NCBI RefSeq assembly: GCF_032854445.1
Contig: NC_088301.1
Location: forward strand, 50,083,187 to 50,147,186
Source: Liolophura sinensis
Taxonomy: Eukaryota > Mollusca > Polyplacophora > Chitonida > Chitonidae
DNA: 64,000 bases
Reading direction: 5' to 3'
Shown here: positions 49,639-60,766 of the stretch, in pieces
Layout of the letters: each line of letters begins with the position of its first letter
Numbering within the stretch: position 1 is the stretch's first letter
Program-made: the position numbers and the translations under genes
Notes under the pieces: model-generated
Database searches by the model: none
What the model saw: only the letters and a program-made list of their open reading frames with translations
Told to the model about the DNA's origin: nothing

Positions 49639-49956
49639 AGATTGCTCTGACTTTAGGTTTGGCAAAATTTTGTTCAGCCAAAGATGGACCCAAACCAACT
49701 TACGGCAAGAAGTTTGCAGACGCTTGTGTTCCTTCTCTTTTCGTCTGTCGATTTATCACAAGTAGTTCTTTCCAGCGCTACGTGGACCGAAATTCTTTGT
49801 TATCAACGGCGCAACGCCGCCCGCTGTAATGACAGCTCCGACATATTTGACAAGGGGAGGTAATTGCATAGCGCTTTATGGAAGGCAGTCTGACGTTGGT
49901 GTGTGGCCATCCATTGCCGAACAAAATTTTGGCCAAACCTGATGTCAGAGCAATCT
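49639..49956. mobile_element. MITE-like element with about 50-bp terminal inverted repeats
   Basis: The left arm, AGATTGCTCTGAC then AGGTTTGGC then AAAATTTTGTTC (49639-49687), is repeated as complement at the right end (about 49907-49956) with roughly 85% identity. The interior of about 220 bp is GC-richer and has no transposase. Confidence 0.65.
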
Positions 49957-52308
49957 CAGTTATACAAATCGCGAACCATCACAGAATTATATATTTCTTG
50001 CTGATCAGCACTGAGTGGTTCAGGAGGACTTTGATTATAACTGCCAGGACTAGCATGTATGGGAAGAGTGAAACTAGACCTGCGAAAGTACTGACTCGAT
50101 TGAGGCTCAAACTCACGATTTGGATCATTATGCAAATCCATCTTGATTAGCATAAGTGAAAAAGTGATCATTTCAATCATAACTTCATACAACAATAACA
50201 GAGAAAAACACCAATACCATCATTTTGTATATTAAAAACAGACTTTTTATTCTTGTATAATGCGACTGCACAAGAGTTATGCATGTGGTACAGTATATAA
50301 CGTGTTACAATGAACAGACAGATGTTAACAGCAATTGCATTGGATCAATCAATACATAACCTATTCCATTTATTATGGTTTCTGTATAGGAGAGACTCTA
50401 CGTCATCCAGATGTATGTATGTATACATGTCTCTGGTAGAACTGGTTATTACCTATACCTTCATAAGATCTATAACCAGGGATACAAATGTGTTTGTGCT
50501 GAAATGAATATACTTCTGACGGTTGTAACTTTTAACAAAATTTTCAATACAGTATAACATGTCAACGTTGTATTACACTGTCGTAGTATATACGAACAAT
50601 GAAAGCAAAAGATATACGGATAAAGGTTACTAAATAATTCTGTCTATGAGAACAATACGGAAAAATAAAGATTGTAGCTCAGATAATCATGTATGGATAA
50701 ATTGCTAACTGATAAAAGTTATATAACATGAAATCTTTTAAACCTTTATATAAAGACTTTATGTTCGGTTTTTGTTCATGCCTATCCATTGCCAGTGGTT
50801 TCTACTTTGGACAACAGCTGTATTCAACAATGTATACTATTGAGAATCCATTGGATATCGATACAGGTTTTACTAATTAAGCATATTTGTCAAACTTAAC
50901 TTTGTAAAAAAAGACAACTTCTCCGCATTACCATGGTCACATGTTATCACCTTTTATTTACAGATTTTTTATATAAAGCTATACAAAATTATGGATGCGT
51001 CTACTTACAAAAAAAATCAACGAGAGATTCGTGCCTGTTTTTGAGCTATGCGATACTGACAATACCGTAGATGGATACTAGTTGATGTAAAATTGTAATG
51101 ACATAAAGGCATAGTCGTATCTATAGTTAAAAATAAGAAAATTTACTAAAAGAAAAAAAAAGGATCAATACATGGTTGTCCTACCAATTGTGCTTATGTG
51201 TTTGTATCTCAAACCATCCTTATACGCTCAGCTGACAATCATGGCAATACATGCATGTACTCAAATAAAATGTTAAAAATAAGTGTTTTTGCTAAACTTT
51301 AAAAAAAATCTGTTTTTACACATTGAGCAATGCAGTCAAAGCGTTGGGAGATTTTATGACTCCAACTTTAAATATAACCAAAGCAAAATTGCGAGACATT
51401 GTATATAAGCCATAATATTTATAAGATACACATATATGAAGACTAAATAATTACCCCTGTGCTTTGTTTTGCAGACATCGTTCTCTTTAACACATTATGA
51501 ATAGCCGACACAGAGAAATGAAAGTATGATTATCTAAAACATAGAGAGTTATGCATGCATGAAGCGTTGCGATTTAACAATCTTTATAATAAAAGTATCA
51601 CAATGTATAATTCACATCAGAAGATTTTCTGATTATAAGGTTTTTATTTTATTGTTTGAAGCTGGTTATCACCTACACCAAAGCGAGATTATGAGAATAT
51701 CATTATTAATGTTAATTTATCAATAATTTTTCACCTCAGTTTTCATACATCATCAGCCCTTAATCTGCAACCGGTCTATTGCGCTGTGTACACCTCGTTA
51801 ATACCGTAAATCCACCATATTCACAAAAAACATCGTTGAAACTAATTCTAATTCAGGTCCTGACTATCTGGCACTACATACACTAGTTTAGATTCCATTA
51901 TGATATTTGAACCAAAATGTGGTCTAGGGACGCACGTCTATTAGGCAGGAATCACACGAATGTGTAACCCTTTGAAACACTTAATGAATATATGATATGC
52001 CATTTACAGTGTAGCTAGCAGCACCTCTAGATTAGATATATATTTATAGTACCTAAGTTTGGTCTGTTCACAACAAAAGCTTCAAAGAACACATATTAGA
52101 GATACTAACAATTATACATACCGGCTACCCGATGACATTATGTATATATGCATGTAGTTTATATATGTATATACAGTCTGAATGTAAACTGATTTCTGTA
52201 CACGCCACTCTCACGTCGCCATTGCAGGCAATGGTAATAGCTTTTATCTGCAAGTTGTCTCTTCCTATTTCGATCGAAGGGGCAAGAACCGAATGTCATT
52301 TGTACTCT

Positions 52309-54506
52309 TTAAGCTGGGACGGCAAGTTCGAATTGACGCGATTTCATCCCCTCTCTTAGGCAGGCAACTGGGATCAACGGGTGGGGACTGGACTGCAGAT
52401 ACATCTAAAAATCCAAGTACAATTATTAATAATGATCTCAGAATGATAAAATGCATTGGATTTACTTATCCATTTGACTGAGTGCCTTGTTGATTGGTAT
52501 TTTCAGTTTATAAGACGGTGGTTAGGTTGTTGGTTTAAGGAAACTGGTGAGCCGAAAATGAACGACCGATCTTCGACACATAAATGGCAAAAAGACCTTT
52601 CCGTACTGTCAATCAAGAACAGACTTTTCGCAAATTATAATCAATATTGTTGCAAACAGGCCAACCAGATGTCTCACAAAAATGCTACAAATGTTTAATA
52701 ATTTTGTGACGTCATGACGTAAACTTGCTTTCATCGGAATAAAACGAGACGAGAAGAGGTGGTGAGACATCGGATGCAGAGTATCCATCCATTAACGTCT
52801 TGACATGAAGTCTTGTTCCTTACAAGTCTCCTTAAATACAAAGCGTGTAACTACACAAGAAGCCGTTCACCATTGCTTCTTTCAAAAGGTAATAATTGGT
52901 TTGTTAAATACTAAAGGTTAACTGTGCTCAGACATATGTGCATATTCTTGAGAAATCAGTGACGGAGAGTCAGGTTGCAGTGCTTGATTATGGGTAACTT
53001 ACATGTGCGTATGACATGGCGTTCTTCTGTTCGTCTTTTGATGCTGACTTTCCGATCCAAACAATGAGCTCGCTCTGTGTGTCCAGTAGAAACACATCCT
53101 GAAAATTAAATGCCTAATGTTAGTAACGAAAAAGCCAAATTTCTGTACCATCACGTTGGTTGACGGTAATCTTCAAAAATAAAAACATTGATCTAATCCA
53201 AACCCAAAATAAAAATAAGTGCACATATTTTGTAACTTACCTTGCTTTCAAAGTCGGTGCGGTTAATACGTCCGGTCTTCTCCAGAGAGAACTCGCACTG
53301 ACCACCATTGTCTGATAACCTGTAATTTGGACGAAACAGAAGTCGTAGATAAGAATAAGAATTTCCCTATAATTTAAAACAGAAAGGCGATTTACTGCTA
53401 AACACGCACTATACGTTGCTGAATTTACATGCATGTAGGCATATGGAGCCAAAATATATCCTTCTGGAACATAATATTGATCCTGCCAATGACCACACTT
53501 CCTCACTGCCCTGGTTTTAGTTTTTTATACTGCAGGTCTGTCATTACTTTGTCAGATATTGGATATACCTGTATAGCTGCTTTTCTTGTTTCTCTTCCTT
53601 CTGTTGTTCCTCGGTACCGTTTTCATTTACTTCTTGGCTATCTCCATTGAAGTAGGAATGGAACTCGTCCTGGACAACAAATGTAACAACGTTAATTCAT
53701 ATATGTGGACCTTTCATACTACAAAAACACTGAGACTGTACTTAAATCTGGTTGTGTTGAATCAGTAACAAGCTTCAGCTATTCATGTAGTAATTTACAG
53801 GTAACAAAGCTCATGTCACTTACATCTTCATCAATGTCGTCTTCATCCAAGGTTTCTGATCTTATAGCTTTCCCAGACCTCTCTTCCCTCATTTTCACAA
53901 TCTCTTGACAGGCCTGTGCACCAAAACATAGTTCCACTGATGAAGTATTACACACGACGAAGCAATTAGCAGCGGTTAATTCTTTTTCTCATTTATGATT
54001 TCATTTTTCTTCATTATATGTACAACTTAGTGTCTGAAAAAAATTATCCAAACATGTATTCAGTCACGTACGTGTATATGTACATAAACCAATTTTTTGT
54101 TTGTCTTTTTACAGCAGTTTGAATATTTTGACTTTGAAACTAGCGCCAGACCAACGCCTGAGCGAGAGGTTTAAAAAAATTCCAGTAGCCATAGAAAATG
54201 AAAATCCTGGACAGTACACGTGCGGAGATTATAGGAGAATGTCCACAGATATGGTGAAGAAACAGTGACAGAAAAGTCATTAATAAAAACCTTTAGCTTC
54301 TCATTCCAGTTGCAGTTCTTTCCATTCCATTGGTAGATAATAGTTCCACAATCCAGGATGAAGACGTCGTCTGATGATAAGGCCTCTTTCTTCTTGGGAA
54401 TCTACGAAACAAACGGGAATAAAAGTCATGGCACATCTGTGCGAAAATGTATATCAGAATGTGACTGTTCGGTTCTTCTCCTAAATAATAATTATACCAT
54501 TACTGC

Positions 54507-54557
<51 letters not shown>

Positions 54558-57500
54558 TACGCTATGGTCATATGTGTCGAAACACATTCGTATACCGCCC
54601 GTTAACGAAAATGAACATTTTTAAACAGTTTTCAATGATGTTGAAAAACGCCATTCGATGTCATCTAGTTTGCACAATGTTACGTCACTGTTCTAAAAAA
54701 TCAATAAAACTGTCCCAACAATTAATCATCAAATATAGATGGGAAAAGACTGAGCACTTTCTAAAGTCTTATAACCTTTAAAAATACGTATATTTATCGA
54801 ATATTTATAACCATTTCAACACGATGCATGTACATGGCAGCTATAAAGAATTCAATGCCCAGTGCCACTTATAAACCTGGTGGGACAAGATCCGTCAAAC
54901 ACGAATCCACATAATTAACGTAAATTTTTGCTTACCTCTTTACATATTACGCCGGATTTGGTTCCCTTAACGTGGAAGAGACGTGGAACATACTCCTCGG
55001 GTTTCACGTGGTTGAAGCCAGAGTCGGCGCCGCCTTCCATCAAGCTGTGGTTACAACAACGACAACGGTCAGTAATAGCTCGTAAAAAGAAATGGACTGG
55101 TGGTGTATGGATATGGCTGATAGAAATGTACTTTGACAGAAAGAATCTAAGTGATTTTGGAAGACACTACACTGGCACACACCTGAAAGTACGAGAATTC
55201 CCAGACCTACGTATACACACCATTTTAAATGTTATATTTCTTTTACTAACCTGAATTTGACAAACAGCTGTTCAACCATAAGGTTCTGATGTCTAAAAAT
55301 ATCAGAAATCCCCAAATTAAGGTGTATGAAAGACAAGGTGAGTAATGAGTTTGTATGGAAGACAACATACGTTATAGACTTGAAGTAGCTTTTAAAAAGC
55401 GAAGACTCGTGCCCTTGCACCTCTCTGTGTTGTACAGGCTTGTCATCCAGGAACGTGTCCAACTCCACTGTTTTGTATGCTGCGGTGCCGTACTCGTCCT
55501 GTCAACGTTTTACGTAATATGAGACGAGAATCCAATGACCATTCAATACCTCTGCATAATATTTACGTATTTATTTGATCTATACATCCAGTATGTAATA
55601 GGTCGAATATAAAACACGCACTTGATATATAGGTTTGATAATGTAGTAAAACATTGAAGATAAAAAGCATTGTCACAGGGAGATGTAATTTATGGAGGAA
55701 TATAAGATAACGACAGAAAGCGTTTCCATTGTAAGGTATACGCGATTATAGTTACACTAAGAATATGGACATGATATGAAGGACAGTAACCTGTGTGCTG
55801 TACTTTCCAATCCAAAAGTGGACATCATATAAAAGCTCCTCGCTGTCTTTCTCTTGGTACGTCTGCACATAACGAAAGGCATACTGGAATCTCATATACA
55901 TTTAAAACAGTACATTGTCTAACAGTCATGGCAGAATTAGCTTTAAAGTATATGATAAATAATTGATAATAAATAATGATCTTATTAGCAAAATGTAAAA
56001 ATGCATCAACCATTCATACCAACAGTAATAAGTTTTTGTTCATTTGATTGGTAATTAACTTCCTACAAATCATTATTTCTTTATATATCGTAGACCAACT
56101 TTAATAAGAATAAAATCACCCATGTATTAACTTACGTTTAACACGATGTAAGAATCACCACTGTAGAACTTGCCATAGTCCTTCTCTGGCCAATCTTTGA
56201 CTTCGAATTTCTGAAGCAAAAGCGAATGAATTAGAATACTATCAAAGAACTGAATACTAGTCACTTTTAATCTTTTTGTCAAACTACAAACAACATCATT
56301 GACTAGTCAATACTAGTCACTTTTAATCTTTTTGTCAAACTACAAACAACATCATTGACTAGTCAATACCAGTCACTTTTAATCTTTTTGTCAAACTACA
56401 AACAACATCATTGACTAGTCAATACCAGTCACTTTTAATCTTTTTGTCAAACTACAAACAACATCATTGACTAGTCAATACCAGTCACTTTTAATCTTTT
56501 TCTCAAACTACAAAGAACATCGCTGACTAGTCAATACTGGTCACTTTTAATCTTTTTCTCAAACTACAAACAACATCATTGACTAGTCAATACCAGTCAC
56601 TTTTAATCTTTTTGTCAAACTACAAACAACATCATTGACAAGTTAAAGTAACTAAATTCCACTGTAGTTGCAGGATAATGTGAAAAGACGTTTATATATG
56701 TGTTACCACTGACCACAATTCTCCAGACTTTCAGCCCAGGACGACTCCCTGCTTTCTGCCACGCAGGTTCAGTTTCTGCAGCGTCCTCTGTAAACAGATC
56801 ATATATATCTTGAAGCGAACTCAAAAACCAACCCAAACACGATCTCTGCAAAACCTTATTTTCTATACTATAGAGTTCAGTTTCATTGCATGTGGCCAAC
56901 GAATTACCACTTTTCAAAATGATAAAATAAATCTGAATACTTGAATAAGTAAATCATCTTCCATCAACTAAGCTGACAGTCATTTTGAGGACGATTTGTG
57001 AACATCTGCAGGTCTAACGTAAGTAGCCCATACACATTCAAGATTACAAATCTGGTGGTATCTTTCCAGGAAAACACTTCAAACCTTAGACAAATTAGTA
57101 GTTACAACGGGAGATGACAAACTATGACTGTTGACTGGCACTGAATTAGTTGGTCACACTTCCCAATGAATACAAATTTTATCACCAAATATTATCATCG
57201 AATCCTGAGATCAGAAAATTACGCCTTTAAGCTGGTCTTATACGGCATGCACATGTACATTGTATATGCAATAAAACTATATACTCACTCTTGACCTTCT
57301 TTTCAGTGTCTGAGCCAAATAAGGCCAGATTAGAATCCTTCCAGTCATACTCCTTCTGTTTAACTAATCCTGCAAAAGGAGAAAATATATCCAATTATTA
57401 TAGACATAAGGCCAGAACAGTCACTCATAAAAATATTCTGACATTAGCCATGACATTACAGTTAGAATTAAATAGTAACAATCGTAAAGGGACATTCAAG

Positions 57501-60118
57501 TCTTTCGGTACCAAAAATATATGTACGTGTATCATGCTTCTGTAGTCTGAATAAGTATATGTCGTTATAAGATGTAATTATATGATCTGTAATATCATAT
57601 CAAAAACTTACTGTTAGTTAGATGTCTAATGTATTGCTATTTTGGGTGTAGGTGTTAAATGCATGTATTATCACATCCTGGAATTCGCGTGGCCCTCAAT
57701 ATGCAGTTTGCCCAGGGCTTTTTGTGTTATACGGCTTTATCTAGGCCATTCAAGAAAAACTAAAAGGGGTGTCAATTTGCTTTTAAGTAAACGACCCACT
57801 TGCCCTTACGCTTTACTAACGAATGAAGAGCATACACAGAAACACCAGGAAGCTATCTGAACCTAACCATATATGGAAGTTAAAAGATAGGATTGCACAC
57901 ATACACACCATGCATGAAATACAGTATACCGCCGTGTGTACTAACAGAATTCACGTACTTTCGTATGGGGAGAAAAAATATAAAGAAATGAACATTTAAT
58001 TTTCTCAACATCCACTACATATTTGCTAACCTGTTATCACTGCGGTAAATATGAGATTTGATCAGTAAGATAACGCCGGTGTTGGTGAAAGGGCACAATA
58101 AAATGCTGTTTATATAGGGAGGAAATGTGTTCGTCTAGTGGGTTAGATGCAGAGAGATGTGACGGAATTTCTCAAGCTTATCATATAGATCACCGTGCAG
58201 ATTGGGGAACCAACCCATGCGTGCGGCTTTTTTAAAAATTCTAATTAGATATAAGTTTAAAGTGAATGTATAGTTTGACACACTGTGCAAAGTAACTGTA
58301 TATATGGGCCTCTGCATTAATTCCCCAAGTACATCTAGCCCATATAAAAGACGACAAAATGTAACGTTAATCTATCTTAACCATTACACTAAGAAATACT
58401 TCAAGGAAATGTATTCCTTGACAAACATGTGCCGCTTATTTTGCCAAGGCATTCTTCCATTCACATTCCACAGGCTGGTATATACATATAGCTATCCAGC
58501 TGAGAGATGATCACATGATTTACATTGTTCTGCAATGAATGATGTTGATACATGTAAGACATAAAACGTGTTTACAAACTGGCCATTTACATCGCCATTT
58601 ATGTAATTGACAGAACTCGCTGTTACCCTTAAATATCGTGTAAAACAATTTAAGGGCTCAGTAATATGTGTCCATCTATGAATTTGTTGCATTTGCAGCC
58701 TATATACAAATGATAACGTGCTCATGCTTCCTTTACAAAAGTCTAAAATATATATATTGTGTGTAGCCATTTATTCTTTTACATTCCAAAACATTAATCT
58801 CTTAATTTTAAAACAGAAAATCTGTTGTGTGAGTGATGCTATAATGTATCCTGTTATTGCAACCAATTATTCTGTTAAATATAACACACATATTCTATTA
58901 ACATAAAGATTCTATTAAACTAACAGGATAGTATGTTGAATATGACAGAGTATTATGTTATAATGACAGAATACATTCTACCATCACTCAGACAACAGAC
59001 ATCCGGTTAAAATTAATACATTAATTTTTTGAGTGATATAGAGTAATTATAAGAACAGAATCACAGAACTATAGATATGAATCACTAATGAAGCCGAATC
59101 ATAGCCAGGAGGACATGACAGTCCAGCTCAGTCAATGCGTTCTAATACGGATATAAAAAAGAGCCGCATACGTTGTATAATGGAGAAATACGTTATGAAA
59201 ACATTCTTAATTCAGCATGTGATATGCCTGAAAGTGCCTCATCACAGGTCTGCATTATTTAGTTCCTCCTTATATATTGAAACACAGTATATCACTTTTA
59301 GCCTCTGGCTCATGCACGGACATAGTCATCTATGTATTGGAGTCACATAATCTATTCTTTGTAGAGCTGCGTCAAACTGTCGTTTATTCCTTCTGATGTG
59401 TGTATATGTACATACATAAGACCCTAGGAGTAAATCGAGCAGAGACCTCTCACTTTGTGTATGTATATATACAACGCAGTATATTTCCACAGCTGCATGC
59501 TAGAAGGCAAAATATACATTTACTCATGTTGGGCAAATATACCCATCCATAAAGGCTATACGTTATATATTCTTTCCGCGTAGTCGATGCGAAGGTACAG
59601 GGTTGTTCGAACATGAAGGTCAACATGGAGCAGGTGAGGGGGACGCTCAATGGCATGGTACAACGATCTAGGACGAGTTTTCTGTTCTCATCCTGCAGTG
59701 AGGCAGGCCATGGGTATTTTACGGGAGATACTTAACTTGATTACTCATAAAATGTACCTCTTTCTAGAGAATTTCTTTAAAAATACAGCATGTGTGGGCT
59801 TGCTGTCACATTACACCATTTAAGATATAGCACACTGGGTTTTCCACACTTCCAATGGGTTTATATCTGTTAGCACCGTGTTAGTTCCTGTCACCATCGC
59901 CATTATCTTTTATTCATGAAAGTTGCCACCTTGAAGTACATGGCTCAAAAAATAAACTTATATACATATATTATTCAGTCTTCTGGAACATATATAGATA
60001 TACTTAGATATATTATTCTGACTTATGGTTGAATAATTTATCTACACGCTGAAGTACAAGCGCCACGTTAACTGGTTCTTGTCAGTCAACAGGATGCCCA
60101 AAACAACTTACCTGTCAT
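52309..60118 (-). CDS. Gelsolin-like actin-severing/capping protein, three domains (gene C)
   Basis: Coding exons, read right to left: 60118-60112, 57369-57289, 56787-56714, 56210-56136, 55862-55791, 55498-55371, 55044-54936, 54401-54291, 53913-53824, 53669-53569, 53319-53241, 53098-53003 and 52404-52309 (TAA). AG/GT borders hold throughout and the frame closes to 372 residues. The start MTG is split after 7 bases, exactly as in gene B. G1 motifs are [51 protein letters not shown] and [11 protein letters not shown]2 has GGADSGF and DVFILDCG. G3 has [20 protein letters not shown]. The G2-G3 linker is longer and Glu/Gln-rich ([12 protein letters not shown]). The last exon is the most diverged but keeps a Pro-(Leu/Ile)-Pro-Val core. 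The expected role is Ca2+-dependent actin severing and capping. Intron 3 contains a 56-bp tandem repeat. Confidence 0.93.
54511..54556. repeat. TAA microsatellite
   Basis: About 15 tandem TAA units in intron 7 of gene C, between exons 7 and 8. Confidence 0.95.
56250..56640. repeat. 56-bp tandem repeat, about 7 units, in intron 3 of gene C
   Basis: The motif GACTAGTCAATAC starts at 56301, 56357, 56413, 56469, 56525 and 56581, exactly 56 bp apart, with partial units at both ends (56250 and 56637). Each unit contains the 10-bp palindrome TGACTAGTCA. Units differ at only a few positions. The array begins about 40 bp from exon 4 and lies in the intron between exons 3 and 4. Confidence 0.95.
58802..59016. 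mobile_element. MITE-like element with about 54-bp terminal inverted repeats
   Basis: The left arm starts TTAATTTTAA and carries TCTGTTGTGTGAGTGATG. The complement of the right arm starts TTAATTTTAA and carries TCTGTTGTCTGAGTGATG. Identity is about 80% over about 54 bp. The element is 215 bp, has no coding capacity, and lies in intron 1 of gene C. Confidence 0.7.
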
Positions 60119-60164
60119 GACTGCTGGTTATTCTTCAACGTTTGCGCAATATGTCTTTTGAGAT
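60119..60164 (-). other. 5' UTR exon segment of gene C
   Basis: Read on the minus strand, an acceptor (TTTGTTCACAG) ends at 60165 and the sequence continues without interruption to the ATG at 60118-60116. A further non-coding first exon is implied upstream, possibly near 60.7 kb. Confidence 0.45.
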
Positions 60165-60727
60165 CTGTGAACAAAACAAAACATGTGTCTTTACTTGAAA
60201 TTTAGAATAATTTAAATGTTGCTGTTATGTCGTAGTTTATGTTCATCTTTCGAAACGCATTTATTCTCTTATGTACAATCCAAGCTTAACTCTCGCTAAA
60301 TAGTCTACAGCATACACGGTTGGACCTTATAAATCTTAAAGAAGGTATAACATAGACTTATACTTTAACTGGAATGACAATGAATGTCAGTGACATGGTG
60401 AAGCTCATATTCCACCAGTTTTCTGGTCATTGATACTCGCAAGACATTGCATAGAAGAGGCATCCACTCTTCGCATTATAACCCAGATTCATAGGAATAC
60501 ATTGTCTCCATTTTTTCACAATAACACCCGCAATCCCTATGTCCCCATGTATCACCTGTATGTACATTTCCGTCTGTGTACAAAGTTATATAATACCTGT
60601 ACTGGTCAGTAACATTGCAGATAGATATACATATACTAGGATAACACTCGCTAAACTTTGGACTGGCTCTTCAACAGCTTGATAACAATGGTTCAAACAA
60701 GCACTTTTCAGATGTACCTGGCGCAGG

Positions 60728-60766
60728 TATAAATGCCACGCCCAATTGATTATTCACGTGACGTCA
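60728..60766 (-). promoter_or_regulatory. Candidate core promoter of gene C
   Basis: Read leftward, this segment has TGACGTCA (60766-60759) overlapping the E-box CACGTG (60760-60755), then ATTGG (60746-60742), a GGGCGTGGC box (60743-60735) and a TATA-like TTTATA (60733-60728). The order distal-to-proximal and the compact spacing fit an RNA polymerase II promoter for gene C about 0.6 kb upstream of its ATG exon. The TATA box reads better on the opposite strand (TATAAA), which is a weakness. Confidence 0.4.

Larger units (their letters stand above)
45038..52308. other. Intergenic region between the convergent genes B and C
   Basis: No protein gene was recognised in about 7.3 kb. The first part should be the 3' UTR of gene B; an ATTAAA hexamer at 45957-45962 is the clearest signal seen. 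The last part should be the 3' UTR of gene C; minus-strand AATAAA is at 51643-51648. Between them lie two SINEs, an LTR-like segment and a MITE-like element, listed separately. The rest is AT-rich unique sequence. Confidence 0.4.

Noticed and set aside
6632-60118. Villin or full six-domain gelsolin
   Set aside because: All three genes stop after the third gelsolin domain with a clean terminal exon, and no headpiece or further repeats lie downstream.
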